Below, in pieces: positions 9,513 to 18,005 of a stretch of 61,795 nt of DNA. Position numbers and translations under genes: made by a program. Below the pieces are notes generated by a model. It did not search any database and was not told the DNA's origin. It saw only the letters and a list, made by a program, of their open reading frames with translations. Numbering within the stretch: position 1 is the stretch's first letter; each line of letters starts with the position of its first letter. The DNA is from an uncultured Bermanella sp. (GTDB lineage: Bacteria; Pseudomonadota; Gammaproteobacteria; Pseudomonadales; Oceanobacteraceae): contig CAJXRF010000025.1 of assembly GCA_913058575.1 (NCBI GenBank), forward strand, positions 1-61,795. Direction: 5' to 3'.

Positions 9513-9658
9513 GATGATCTCTCTTTGTATTTTAAATTAAGCCCAATCATTTTTTGGGCTAGCTACCTGCTGCTGTGTCATTCAACAAAATGTCTGGTAT
9601 CCCACCAATAGAAGCTTTTTCCTATTGGCTGTTTGGGGATTTACTTTGAAACATCTAG

Positions 9659-9724
9659 TTTTACATCAAGCGATGTATAAATTAGCATTGTTTTTTTAGT
9701 TTTACAACACGCGATGTATAATAA
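9659..9724. promoter_or_regulatory. Two TetR-type operators upstream of the AhpD-like gene
   Basis: Two copies of TTTTACA-N8-TGTATAA, at 9659-9680 and 9700-9721, spaced 41 bp (about four helical turns). Each has a TTTACA/TGTA-AA dyad. The same motif occurs twice before the TetR gene. Confidence 0.7.
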
Positions 9725-9824
9725 ATTTGAAGGCGCTCTTAAATCCACAAAATGAAGAGGGAAATAACGGTGTGATCTGAGAAGGAGCTATATAGATCTA
9801 TTCATTAAAGAGAGGTATGCAATA

Positions 9825-9886
9825 TTTTACATTGCACAACGTATAATGTAGTCTATTGTCACTAATTTTACAATGTGCGATGTAAA
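9825..9886. promoter_or_regulatory. Two TetR-type operators immediately before the tetR-family gene
   Basis: Copies 3 and 4 of the motif: TTTTACA-N8-CGTATAA at 9825-9846, and TTTTACA-N8-TGTAAA at 9866-9886, which ends 2 bp before the ATG at 9889. Spacing again 41 bp. This position implies tight autorepression and leaves no room for a ribosome site. Confidence 0.7.
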
Positions 9887-9888
9887 TT

Positions 9889-10458
9889 ATGGCAAGACCT
9901 AGAAATTTTGACCTAAAGGATGTAATCCAAAAGGCCATGATGGCCTTTTGGCAAGATGGCTACGAAGGCACCACTATGCGGAGCCTTCAGGAAGCTACTG
10001 GAGTAAATGGTAAAGGCCTCTCCAATGTATTTGGTGATAAAGAACAAATATTTCTAAAAGCTTTGGAGGCTTATAGCGAAATGTATGAAAACGTCCTGAA
10101 TGATTCCTTTGCTATCCCTTCACTTGTCGCCATCGAAAAGTTTTTTGAAGGCCTAATAGAAGATCAAGGCACCGCTGAAGACCCTTTAAGTAATGGTTGC
10201 TTAATGGTTAATACGGTTTTTGAAATTGACCGAGCCAGCGGTGACGTTAAAAAAATAGTTGACCAGTATCGACACATGTTTGTGGTTCATTTCAGTAAAA
10301 GCCTAGAAGCCGCCAATATAGAAGGGGTTGATGACAAAGCTGAATTTTTAGTGGGCATGTTATGGGGAGCCTTGTTGCAAATGAAACTATGCAGCAGTCG
10401 TGCAGCGGCTGTCCCCATGACCCAGCAAGTCCTAAAAACCATCTCTAGCTGGGGTTAA
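9889..10458 (+). CDS. TetR/AcrR family transcriptional repressor
   Basis: 189 aa. N-terminal TetR helix-turn-helix begins MARPRNFD and includes TTMRSLQEATGVNGKGLSN and FGDKEQIF (about residues 1-55). The C-terminal helical domain binds an unknown effector; its CSSRAAAVP tail resembles the C-terminal domain of thiol- or electrophile-responsive family members only loosely. No Shine-Dalgarno precedes the ATG; an operator occupies the site, so the mRNA may be leaderless. Predicted to repress itself and the divergent AhpD-like gene, which suggests an electrophile or peroxide signal. Confidence 0.9.
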   Translation: MARPRNFDLKDVIQKAMMAFWQDGYEGTTMRSLQEATGVNGKGLSNVFGDKEQIFLKALEAYSEMYENVLNDSFAIPSLVAIEKFFEGLIEDQGTAEDPLSNGCLMVNTVFEIDRASGDVKKIVDQYRHMFVVHFSKSLEAANIEGVDDKAEFLVGMLWGALLQMKLCSSRAAAVPMTQQVLKTISSWG

Positions 10459-10725
10459 TTCTATTCGCTTCTAAGGGGTTGCGTTTTTATATGACGCTTA
10501 ACAGAAAGACTCACTTGTGTGTGTTTTTCACCCTTGATTTAATCCTCCGTTAACTATTTAAAGTAAATCAACGCAGGCTAGACCCCTTCAAATATAGCAT
10601 TTGCTGCCGCCATAATGCCTTTCGTTTTAACACCTAGATAAGCCGTTAGCTGAGCACATTCAATATCGGTAAACTACAATTATCCATGTCAGCTGGTTTA
10701 TCGGTTTATGGGGCATGGTAGTTAA

Positions 10726-11652
10726 ATGCATAAGTTTGAGTGCTCTGCGAGCGTCAATCAACTCATTATTGAAGCTTTATTGGCCAGTAAAGATGGCGTT
10801 GGTGTATTTAATCAAGATGATTTACTGATCTTTTGCAATGAGCCCTTAGCAAAGGATTTTGGCTTCACTGTTGATGAAGTCATTGGCAAGTCATTCGAGG
10901 AAATGATGCGCCTTTCCTATCTATCAGGTGCGGGCGTACATGTCGAAAATGATGATCTGGAGGGTCTTATTGAGCGAGCGAAACAGAGTCGCCTTAAATT
11001 GGGATATACATCCTTTGAATCGGATAGGGCCAATGGTGACTGGACTCTCGTGTCTCGCTTAAGAACCGAAGACGGGCACATTTTTCTTTATACTCAAGAT
11101 ATTACCGAGCTAAAAAAAACGGAGGCATCGCTCAGGGAAACATTAAATCATGTAAAAAATTTAGCGGCCACAGACTCTCTTACCGGTATTAGCAATCGTC
11201 GTCATTTTATGGAAAGCAGTGTGATTGAATTTGATCGAAGTAAGCGCCATGGACACCCTCTCACTATTCTGGCACTAGATATCGATCACTTTAAATCTAT
11301 TAACGACACTTTCGGGCATCAAGCAGGTGATGAAGTACTACGGAGTATTTGTACGTGTTGTCAATCTTTATTACGTGCCAGCGATATATTCGGGCGTCTA
11401 GGCGGCGAAGAGTTTTCAATATTGTTACCCGATACAGATAAAGAATCAGCCAGTATTATGGCTCAGAGAATTTTGGATAATATTTCAGCATTAAAAGTGA
11501 AATATGAAGAAGGCATTATTAGCTTCACGACTTCCATAGGAATCTCCCAGCTAACTGATGAATGCCAAAACATGGAAGCACTCATGAAAAACTCAGACGA
11601 GGCTTTATATAAGGCCAAAAATAATGGCCGTAATCGTATGGAAATATATTAA
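10726..11652 (+). CDS. PAS-domain diguanylate cyclase
   Basis: 308-aa cytosolic c-di-GMP synthase. A PAS sensor domain (about residues 12-130) is joined by a short helix to a complete GGDEF domain (about 145-308). Active signature GGEEF at 226-230, metal-binding Asp185 in LALDIDHF, and an inhibitory RxxD site (RASD, 217-220) five residues before it, so product feedback is expected. No membrane segment. No strong ribosome site before ATG 10726. Stands alone, ended by the hairpin at 11712. PAS ligand unknown. Confidence 0.93.
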   Translation: MHKFECSASVNQLIIEALLASKDGVGVFNQDDLLIFCNEPLAKDFGFTVDEVIGKSFEEMMRLSYLSGAGVHVENDDLEGLIERAKQSRLKLGYTSFESDRANGDWTLVSRLRTEDGHIFLYTQDITELKKTEASLRETLNHVKNLAATDSLTGISNRRHFMESSVIEFDRSKRHGHPLTILALDIDHFKSINDTFGHQAGDEVLRSICTCCQSLLRASDIFGRLGGEEFSILLPDTDKESASIMAQRILDNISALKVKYEEGIISFTTSIGISQLTDECQNMEALMKNSDEALYKAKNNGRNRMEIY

Positions 11653-11711
11653 GCAATTTTAACTAGCCTTAGTAAAAATTCTAAATGGCTAGGTAAAATA
11701 TTTAGACCAAG

Positions 11712-11744
11712 AAAAAGCATAGTAAATTGATTTATCTATGCTTT
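11712..11744. terminator. Bidirectional terminator between diguanylate cyclase and OYE gene
   Basis: AAAGCATAG (11714-11722) pairs with CTATGCTTT (11736-11744); an inner TAAAT/ATTTA stem extends it past a one-base bulge. On the minus strand it runs into TTTTTC, which suits the oxidoreductase gene ending at 11761. Confidence 0.8.
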
Positions 11745-11760
11745 CACGTTTAAGTTAAAT

Positions 11761-12990
11761 TTATGCCCTTCGTTTTCGAAAAGCAAACACCCCAAGGTGC
11801 ATAAACACTTTAAAGGTTGAGTACCATTCACTTAAATTCAGTTTAGGCTCTTTCCCATTCGCCATACGGGCTAGCTGAGCTTCATACCAACTCATATTAA
11901 GCATCACCATTTTATCTAACGCCTTTATGCCCGTGGTTAACGGCCTAGACTGCACATTAAAGCCCTCATCTTGCATGGCTTTATTGGGCATTTCAGGATC
12001 TAACGCTAAGGGTCTGGCAAGGCCAATGAAATCAGTTGCGCCACTTCTTAAGGCTTCAATCATCGCTTTGCTCGATCGAAAACCTCCTGTTACCACAAGA
12101 GGTGTGTTAACTATTTCTCGTACCTTTTCGGCATACTCTAGAAAATACGCTTCTCGAAGCTGGCTGCTTTTTTTACCGGTGCCATCGGCCATGATGGGCG
12201 CTTCATAGGAGCCCCCAGATATTTCAATTAAATTAATGCCGCTGTCACTTAATGCTTTCACCACTTCCATGGATTCTTCTTCGGTAAAACCACCGCGCAT
12301 AAAATCGGCTGAATTAAGTTTAATGCCCACAGGGAACGTATCGCCCACTTGCTGGCGAATGGCTTCATAAATTTCTAAAACAAAACGCATGCGATTCTGT
12401 AAGCACCCTCCCCATTGATCGTTGCGTTGATTATGACGGGAAGATAAAAATTGATTCACCAAATAGCCATGAGCCCCATGAATTTGCACGCCGCTAAAAC
12501 CAGTTTGTTTGGCAAGCTTTGCTGCTTCGCTGAACTGCTTTATGACTTTTTCTATTTCAATTTCTGTTAATGCTCTGGGGGTTTTAAAGTTTTTTTGCAA
12601 ACTGCCTTCAAGTGGTAAGGCAGACGGTGCCACTGGTTGACCCTGTATAAAACTGGGCACCTGTTTACCAGGATGATTAAGCTGTGCCCAAAGCTGGCAA
12701 CCATTTTGTGTGCCCGCGGCACTCCATTTTGCAAATAAACTTAAATCACTTTTTTCATCTAACACTACGTTTTTGGGCTCACCTAAATGCTGACGATCGA
12801 CCATTAAATTACCGGTCACGGCCAAACCAATTCCTCCCTTGGCCCATGTTTTATAAAGCTGAATGAGCCCCAAACTAGGGTTGTGATGAATATCGGCCAA
12901 CTGCTCACTCATGGCTGATTTGAATAATCGGTTTTTAATACGAGTACCATTACTTAATACAAGGGCACTATCAAGGGCAAGGTTGTTCAC
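11761..12990 (-). CDS. NADH:flavin oxidoreductase, old yellow enzyme family
   Basis: 409-aa FMN-dependent TIM-barrel ene-reductase. Visible family motifs: the FMN-binding start RLFKSAMSE, QLNHPGKQ, the substrate/FMN motif GVQIHGAHGYL with NQFLSSRHNQR and WGG, and the phosphate-binding VVTGGFRS near the C-terminus. Predicted to reduce activated C=C bonds of enones or enoyl substrates with NAD(P)H. It is last in a minus-strand set with a second OYE gene and an Mpo1-like gene, facing an AraC regulator, so a lipid or terpenoid catabolic role is plausible. No Fe-S cysteine cluster. Confidence 0.92.
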   Translation of the reverse strand: MNNLALDSALVLSNGTRIKNRLFKSAMSEQLADIHHNPSLGLIQLYKTWAKGGIGLAVTGNLMVDRQHLGEPKNVVLDEKSDLSLFAKWSAAGTQNGCQLWAQLNHPGKQVPSFIQGQPVAPSALPLEGSLQKNFKTPRALTEIEIEKVIKQFSEAAKLAKQTGFSGVQIHGAHGYLVNQFLSSRHNQRNDQWGGCLQNRMRFVLEIYEAIRQQVGDTFPVGIKLNSADFMRGGFTEEESMEVVKALSDSGINLIEISGGSYEAPIMADGTGKKSSQLREAYFLEYAEKVREIVNTPLVVTGGFRSSKAMIEALRSGATDFIGLARPLALDPEMPNKAMQDEGFNVQSRPLTTGIKALDKMVMLNMSWYEAQLARMANGKEPKLNLSEWYSTFKVFMHLGVFAFRKRRA

Positions 12991-13031
12991 AGGCTTTACC
13001 TAATTTTGTAAATACAACTAAATGGATTCAT

Positions 13032-14366
13032 TCATGAATGAGCGGCTTCTTTATAAAATGGCTCACTTAACATTTTCGCTCGTTCAGCGCTTATGTTTGG
13101 CTCATAACACGTTAAGGGCTGCACACCTGGCCGTGCAAAACAGGCATTGCAGTAATTACACTTTGGCCCTTTTATGTTTTCTTTCATGTTGCGATATAAA
13201 TATGGGTCGGCAATAAACCCTCTCGCTACCGCCACCATGTCGCAATCACCTTGTTCTAATGCTTGTGCCATGGTTTCTTTGTTTACAAATCCCCCCACAC
13301 AAATCACCGGGATAGATAACGCTTGAGTAAACTGTTTGGCATAGTCCAAATTAAACGCCTCTTTAAACCCAGCCACCTTATTGAAATACCAATCAACCAA
13401 AGGGGCCACTGCTGCCATGCCCTTGCGTCGAGTTAAACCTAAGCTTGGCCCTAAGCCGTGTTTTAACATTGTCTTAGTAAAGCCTTTCCAATTGCCCCTA
13501 GAGAATGTCGTGCCTGATTCATAATGCCCTGCGGTAATTTCTATGGCATCAATACCCACTTTCTCTAAGCGCTTAGCCACTTTAATTAGCTCTTGTGTTT
13601 TAAGGCCTTTTCTAAAAGGCAAATCGTCGCTGCCATTTAGTTTTAAAATTAATGGGTAGTCATTTCCTACTTTTTCACGAACCGCACTATATACTTCTAG
13701 CAAAAATCGCATTCTATTTTCAAAATTCCCACCGTATTCGTCTTTTCGTCTATTGGTATGGGGGGTTAAAAAACCACTAATTAAATAACCGTGGGCGGCA
13801 TGAATTTGCACGCCGTCAAAGCCGGCCGTTTTACAGCGCAAGGCTGCCTCGGCAAACTCGGCTATATTTTCTTTAATTTCAGCTTTGGTAATTTCTCGAG
13901 GAGAAACCCCCAATGAAGGCTCATACACTGCCGAAGGTGCTTGGGCATCCTTGCGCCCCACCGGCTCTGGTAGGGCTTGTCGTGACGTGTGATATACCTG
14001 TGCCATGATTTTGCCTCCTAAATCATGCACGGCCTGGGTCAGATTTTTTAAACCTGGTATTTTATTGTCACTGTCCACACTTAATTGATAAGGCACGCCA
14101 CGACCGTAAAGATTATAATTAGCAGCTCCGGTAATAATCAGCGGTGTGCCTCCTTGGGCTATTTGCTGGTAATGCTCAATAAGTTTAGGAGTGACAAAAC
14201 CATCTTTAGTACATAAGGTTTCCACCATGGCCGACTTTATCACTCGCCCTGACAATTTTAGTTTGCCAATAGTAATTGGGGTAAACAGTTTATTACTATT
14301 AACGTCTTCGCTATTTATTTTTTCGATTTTAGTCAGCGACTCCGGATCTTTAAAGTTATTATTCAT
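13032..14366 (-). CDS. NADH:flavin oxidoreductase (OYE family) with C-terminal cysteine cluster
   Basis: 444-aa relative of the downstream OYE gene, sharing the barrel motifs VQIHAAHGYL, LTPHTNRRKDEYGG and ICVGGF. It is longer at both ends and carries C-terminal cysteines C403, C406, C409 and C420 (CX2CX2CX10C), close to the CX2CX3CX11C that holds the 4Fe-4S cluster in 2,4-dienoyl-CoA reductases; the extra FAD domain of those enzymes is missing. It may therefore be an Fe-S ene-reductase or use the Cys set for zinc or structure. Gap to the next gene is 41 bp. Confidence 0.9.
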   Translation of the reverse strand: MNNNFKDPESLTKIEKINSEDVNSNKLFTPITIGKLKLSGRVIKSAMVETLCTKDGFVTPKLIEHYQQIAQGGTPLIITGAANYNLYGRGVPYQLSVDSDNKIPGLKNLTQAVHDLGGKIMAQVYHTSRQALPEPVGRKDAQAPSAVYEPSLGVSPREITKAEIKENIAEFAEAALRCKTAGFDGVQIHAAHGYLISGFLTPHTNRRKDEYGGNFENRMRFLLEVYSAVREKVGNDYPLILKLNGSDDLPFRKGLKTQELIKVAKRLEKVGIDAIEITAGHYESGTTFSRGNWKGFTKTMLKHGLGPSLGLTRRKGMAAVAPLVDWYFNKVAGFKEAFNLDYAKQFTQALSIPVICVGGFVNKETMAQALEQGDCDMVAVARGFIADPYLYRNMKENIKGPKCNYCNACFARPGVQPLTCYEPNISAERAKMLSEPFYKEAAHS

Positions 14367-14425
14367 GCATTACCTAATTTATTATTTAAAGGCCAATTAA
14401 TTTGAAAGTTATTACTAAAGATTTA

Positions 14426-15091
14426 TTAACTTATTTTTATACCCGATACTTCATTTAATTCTTTAACAAGCTTAGGCCTAAGCTCGTTCATGATTTTCCA
14501 TACTATGCTTGCTTGTTGTTTGCGATAGCCCATCATGAAAAGTAAATCTAATATGGTATAAACTGGAAGAATAATGAAATGAATGGGGTTTTTACTTTCA
14601 AACATTTCCGCTATGTTTTCTATTTCATCCCCTAACCCACTTTCACATATTCTATGCCCTATTCCCACTTGCACCCATAAAGCAAATAAAAACAACCCTG
14701 CACCACTCCCTAACATAGCCATTGATGATTGATCAAAATATATAAAGCTGAATTGACAAATGGGATACAACAGCAAGACAGGGCCACACACCAAGGCTGC
14801 AGCCAATACATCCACCAATGCATATAAAATAAAACTTGCTAGTAGCACCAATAGAGCCACCGAAAAAGACTGTTCAGTTAATAGTGGAAATTTAATAAAT
14901 AATGGATAACACATCATTAATATGGCTAAAGCATTCAATATAGGGAAAACCGAATGCAAAAATATGTTCATGGGATCACGATGAAACGCTAAGTGAATGC
15001 CCATTCGTCGTTTCCAATCAAACAACCCCATTTTTTCAGAAGCTCCAATAGACAAATTGTAGTTTTTAGCAATATTCAGATAACCACGCAT
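14426..15091 (-). CDS. Mpo1-like (DUF962) membrane protein
   Basis: 221-aa protein with about four membrane helices. The pattern FHRDPMNIFLHSVFP (residues 36-50) and the later WVQVGIGHRICE match the histidine pattern of the DUF962/Mpo1 family. Yeast Mpo1 is an Fe(II) dioxygenase that removes one carbon from 2-hydroxy fatty acids. By analogy this may take part in alpha-oxidation of hydroxylated fatty acids; that is inference. It is first in the minus-strand set with the two OYE genes, 59 bp ahead of the nearer. The family assignment rests on eye-matched motifs. Confidence 0.75.
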   Translation of the reverse strand: MRGYLNIAKNYNLSIGASEKMGLFDWKRRMGIHLAFHRDPMNIFLHSVFPILNALAILMMCYPLFIKFPLLTEQSFSVALLVLLASFILYALVDVLAAALVCGPVLLLYPICQFSFIYFDQSSMAMLGSGAGLFLFALWVQVGIGHRICESGLGDEIENIAEMFESKNPIHFIILPVYTILDLLFMMGYRKQQASIVWKIMNELRPKLVKELNEVSGIKIS

Positions 15092-15101
15092 AACTCACCT
15101 T

Positions 15102-15138
15102 TTATTATTGTTAAAGCATGCTTTGGTTAAAATAATAA
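15102..15138. promoter_or_regulatory. Palindrome upstream of the Mpo1-like gene
   Basis: A perfect 12-bp palindrome AAAGCATGCTTT (15113-15124) is flanked by TTATTATT and AATAATAA, giving a dyad of about 37 bp just before the Mpo1-like start. A candidate operator for the divergent AraC protein or another regulator. Confidence 0.5.
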
Positions 15139-15299
15139 GGTAAATGGCTGAATCTTTAGGAGGTCTGGGATCAACGTTTTTGGGGTCTATTTTGGACAAG
15201 TCATTTATTATGATGAAATATTATCGTAAAAATCATTGCCTGCACTTAGTCACGAATGTATAAATAGGCCCGCCTTTTTTAAAAACACAAAATAATAAT

Positions 15300-16352
15300 A
15301 TGAAGATGGCAATAAACTCTCAGCACAGCTCTGAAGCTTGGTTCACCACAAACCATAAAGCGGCGCATATTGTCGAAGAAATGACAAAGATTGGCGTGAG
15401 CACGGATGCACTATTATCAAATACCGGACTATCTAAAGATTCAGTATTCGATGAAGAAGGACAAATATCTTACTCCCAATCCATTACCCTCATTAATAAT
15501 GCAGTGATGCTAAGTCAGGTAGACGGCTTAGGGTTGCAAATTGGTGCATGTGAAAATACCAGCAGCTACGGGCTAATGGGTTATGCCATGAGCTGTGCGC
15601 CGAATATGAAGGAAGCCGCTGAAGTAGCCATTAAATATCAAAAGGCCTCTCCTAGTTTGATGAACATGTCGTTAGTGCATGCAGGGGATAAAAGTCAGCT
15701 ATTACTATCCTCCATCCAACCATTAGGTAAAGAAGTATCGTTTTTAGTAGAAGAGGTATTCAGTGCTATTAAACGAAGCTTTTACTTTTTAGCAGGTAAA
15801 AACATTCCCCCTCAAGCCGTCTATTTTAGCTACCCAGAACCCAGCTATAGCCAGCTTTATAAAAATATCTTTAATTGCCCTCTTTTTTTTAATGCTCCTG
15901 AAAATAAAATAATTTATCGCCAACAAGACTTACAAACACCTACCCTACAAGGCAATGTGGTGGCCCAAAAAGTTGCCCGCTCTTTGTGTGATCAATATAT
16001 AGCTAAGCACCGCGTAGAAGATAATATGGTACAGCGCGTACGGGCTGTTTTATTAAATTCTCCTGGTGGCTTTCCTAACGAAGACAAGGTCGCACAACAA
16101 ATTGGCGTTCACCCACGAAATTTGCGCCGTCAGCTTAAGCGTAGCCATACCAGTTTTCAAAAAATATTTGATGGCGTACGAGAACAGCTTGCCATTGAGT
16201 ACTTACGAAAATCTAGCCTTGCCCTTGATGACATTGCCGATTTAGTGGGATTTTCAGATTCCAGTAATTTTAGGCGGGCCTTCAAGCGATGGACAGGAAA
16301 AGTACCCAGTGCTTATCGAAGCAACTTAAAATTGCTTAAAGAAACTGCTTAA
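15300..16352 (+). CDS. AraC family regulator with ligand-binding N-terminal domain (OruR-like)
   Basis: 350 aa. The N-terminal two thirds is the Arabinose_bd-type domain (PF12625) seen in OruR/ArgR-like regulators of marine and pseudomonad species; the C-terminal 100 residues are the double HTH, ending LVGFSDSSNFRRAFKRWTG. Divergent from the Mpo1-OYE-OYE set across 208 bp, so it probably activates that set in response to a small hydrophobic ligand (inference). Starts at ATG 15300 or at the second Met two codons later; no clear ribosome site. Confidence 0.93.
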   Translation: MKMAINSQHSSEAWFTTNHKAAHIVEEMTKIGVSTDALLSNTGLSKDSVFDEEGQISYSQSITLINNAVMLSQVDGLGLQIGACENTSSYGLMGYAMSCAPNMKEAAEVAIKYQKASPSLMNMSLVHAGDKSQLLLSSIQPLGKEVSFLVEEVFSAIKRSFYFLAGKNIPPQAVYFSYPEPSYSQLYKNIFNCPLFFNAPENKIIYRQQDLQTPTLQGNVVAQKVARSLCDQYIAKHRVEDNMVQRVRAVLLNSPGGFPNEDKVAQQIGVHPRNLRRQLKRSHTSFQKIFDGVREQLAIEYLRKSSLALDDIADLVGFSDSSNFRRAFKRWTGKVPSAYRSNLKLLKETA

Positions 16353-16369
16353 CAACCCGCTATAATAGT

Positions 16370-16398
16370 ACCAATGCTGGGCTGTACACCCTTGGTAA
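16370..16398. terminator. Hairpin after the AraC gene
   Basis: TACCAA (16370-16375) and TTGGTA (16393-16398) enclose a GGG/CCC pair, giving an imperfect stem between the AraC stop and a possible minus-strand small gene. No T run, so weak evidence for termination. Confidence 0.35.
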
Positions 16399-16410
16399 CA
16401 GAGCTTGTAA

Positions 16411-16536
16411 TTAAGTAAAAGTGACCGCGCTATCTATGGCAGAGGACACGCTTTCAAGCACAGCGACGCTAAATTTCGTGACAACACTTGAAAACTGATT
16501 AACAGCAGCACTGGATACCACACCCTCAATGGCCAT
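16411..16536 (-). CDS. Possible 41-residue small protein
   Basis: In the 300-bp gap between the AraC and MAPEG genes, the minus strand holds an ATG-start frame of 41 codons, preceded by AAAAGGGA about 10 bp upstream. The peptide begins MAIEGVVSSAAVNQFSSVV and is Ala/Val/Ser-rich and helical in character, ending in a second helix-like stretch (VAVLESVSSAIDSAV). It faintly recalls the short YjfB-like motility proteins, but that is not more than an impression. It is too short to be sure it is coding. Confidence 0.35.
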   Translation of the reverse strand: MAIEGVVSSAAVNQFSSVVTKFSVAVLESVSSAIDSAVTFT

Positions 16537-16677
16537 GCTGGAAATCCCTTTTGTTTATGAACAATGATAGATGTGGCCTCGGCATCTTTATGCTAATTTC
16601 AAGGTGAATTATTAGATTCTAATTTTAGGCGCATAATATAACTGCCGTTATCTAAAATGGCTAAATTAAGGAAAAAT

Positions 16678-17052
16678 ATGAATTACCTACACCTGTATAT
16701 TGTACTTGCTGTTTTACTGATCAGTTTATTGGCTATGAATATTTCTAAAATTCGCATGCAGTACCAAATTGGCAATGGAGATGGCAATAATAAAAAACTC
16801 AAACAAGCCATTCGCGCTCATATTAATACCCTTGAGCACAGCATTCCTTTTGCGCTCCTTTTGTGGGTGTTAAGTGATATGCAGCTGGCCAATGAATATA
16901 TGGCTGTTTTTTCAGTGGGCTTTATTATTATTCGTGTGATGCATTCTTATGGAATTTTGGCACCTCACTTTAGAATGCGCCAACTGGCAGCGGCCTTATG
17001 TTATATTTTTGAAATAGCTGCCTGTGGCACCATACTTATTAAGCTTATTTAG
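16678..17052 (+). CDS. MAPEG family membrane protein
   Basis: Four-helix membrane protein of the MAPEG family (membrane-associated proteins in eicosanoid and glutathione metabolism), 124 aa from ATG 16678. That start has TAAGGA 5-6 bp upstream; the ATG at 16657 lacks a ribosome site. Family features: the Arg/Asn/Glu motif AIRAHINTLEHSIPFALLL after helix 1 and RVMHSYG in helix 3. Bacterial members are largely uncharacterised, some with glutathione-dependent transferase or peroxidase activity. It is followed 11 bp later by a GNAT gene, so likely the first gene of an operon. Confidence 0.88.
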   Translation: MNYLHLYIVLAVLLISLLAMNISKIRMQYQIGNGDGNNKKLKQAIRAHINTLEHSIPFALLLWVLSDMQLANEYMAVFSVGFIIIRVMHSYGILAPHFRMRQLAAALCYIFEIAACGTILIKLI

Positions 17053-17063
17053 GTTTCAGGAAA

Positions 17064-17516
17064 ATGTCGTTAAGTACTATTCAATCAGTCAATGTAGAAA
17101 ATATTAAACTGGCGCTGCCCTTGATTCGTCACTATCAAGAATTTTATAAAGTTAAAGATATTAACGATAAAAATAACCAGGCGTTTTTTAGTCAATTTGG
17201 CCCTGACTCTGCTCATGGTTGTCAATTTATCATTAGCCATGACGGGGCTATAGCAGGTTTTGCTACGGTATATTTTAGTTTCGCATCCAGCATCATTCAA
17301 AAAGTTGCCATACTCAATGACTTATATACCTTGCCAGAATTTAGAGGAAAAGGTTTGGCCAGACAACTCATTGAGCATTGCCGCCAATATGCCAAACAAC
17401 ATAATGCAGCCCGTTTGCAATGGGTCACAGCCACTGATAATAAGATCGCTCAAACATTATATGACACACTGGACACTCAAAAGAGTCAGTGGTTGTTTTA
17501 TAGTTATCCGGTTTAA
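17064..17516 (+). CDS. GNAT family N-acetyltransferase
   Basis: 150-aa cytosolic acetyltransferase. The acetyl-CoA binding motif A is RGKGLARQLIEHC (about residues 94-106) after the beta-strand LNDLYTLPEF; the C-terminus WLFYSYPV fits the family. Acceptor substrate unknown. AGGA lies 3-4 bp before ATG 17064, 11 bp after the MAPEG stop, so the two are probably co-transcribed. Confidence 0.88.
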   Translation: MSLSTIQSVNVENIKLALPLIRHYQEFYKVKDINDKNNQAFFSQFGPDSAHGCQFIISHDGAIAGFATVYFSFASSIIQKVAILNDLYTLPEFRGKGLARQLIEHCRQYAKQHNAARLQWVTATDNKIAQTLYDTLDTQKSQWLFYSYPV

Positions 17517-17543
17517 TTTCATAATAACTTGACTGAGCAGCCC

Positions 17544-17990
17544 ATGAAACCGCAGCACTTATCAGCCATTGCTTTTCAAGACACTGTATTTGAAAGTGCA
17601 CAGGTTAAGCAAAAATTTGGCTCTTACCCAGCTCAAATGCAAAGGCAGCTGTTATTCTTACGCCAGCTTATTTTTGACTCATCACATAAGAAAATACAAG
17701 AAACCTTAAAATGGGGTGAACCCAGCTACCTATGCACAAAAGGCAGCACCATACGCATTGATTATAAAGATAAACACCCACATCAATACGCCATGTACTT
17801 TAATTGTAAAAGTAAGCTTATCGATACCTTTAAAGAAATATACCCAAGTGAATTTGACTATGAAGGCAATCGCGCCATTGTATTTAAAGACAGCGATGAT
17901 ATTAATGTGTCGGCGTTAAGGAACTGTATTCAATTAGCGCTTAATTATCATCAGATAAAACACCTTCCCTTACTTGGGGCTGAATTTTAA
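17544..17990 (+). CDS. DUF1801 / YdhG-like protein
   Basis: 148-aa protein of the DUF1801 family (YdhG/YjbR/CyaY-like superfamily). Conserved stretch LKWGEPSYL, then GSTIRIDYK, YAMYFNCKS and FDYEGNRAIVF. Function unknown; members resemble frataxin-fold proteins. ATG 17544 is preferred; a TTG at 17529 would add five residues, and neither has a good ribosome site. It follows the GNAT gene by 27 bp and precedes an AraC gene by 15 bp, so the four genes 16678-19052 may form one transcript. Confidence 0.85.
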   Translation: MKPQHLSAIAFQDTVFESAQVKQKFGSYPAQMQRQLLFLRQLIFDSSHKKIQETLKWGEPSYLCTKGSTIRIDYKDKHPHQYAMYFNCKSKLIDTFKEIYPSEFDYEGNRAIVFKDSDDINVSALRNCIQLALNYHQIKHLPLLGAEF

Positions 17991-18005
17991 TAATATTGAC
18001 ACTAG

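Noticed and set aside
13022-13216. Plus-strand frame antisense to the OYE gene end
   Set aside because: Shadow of the Cys-cluster OYE gene, no supporting signals.
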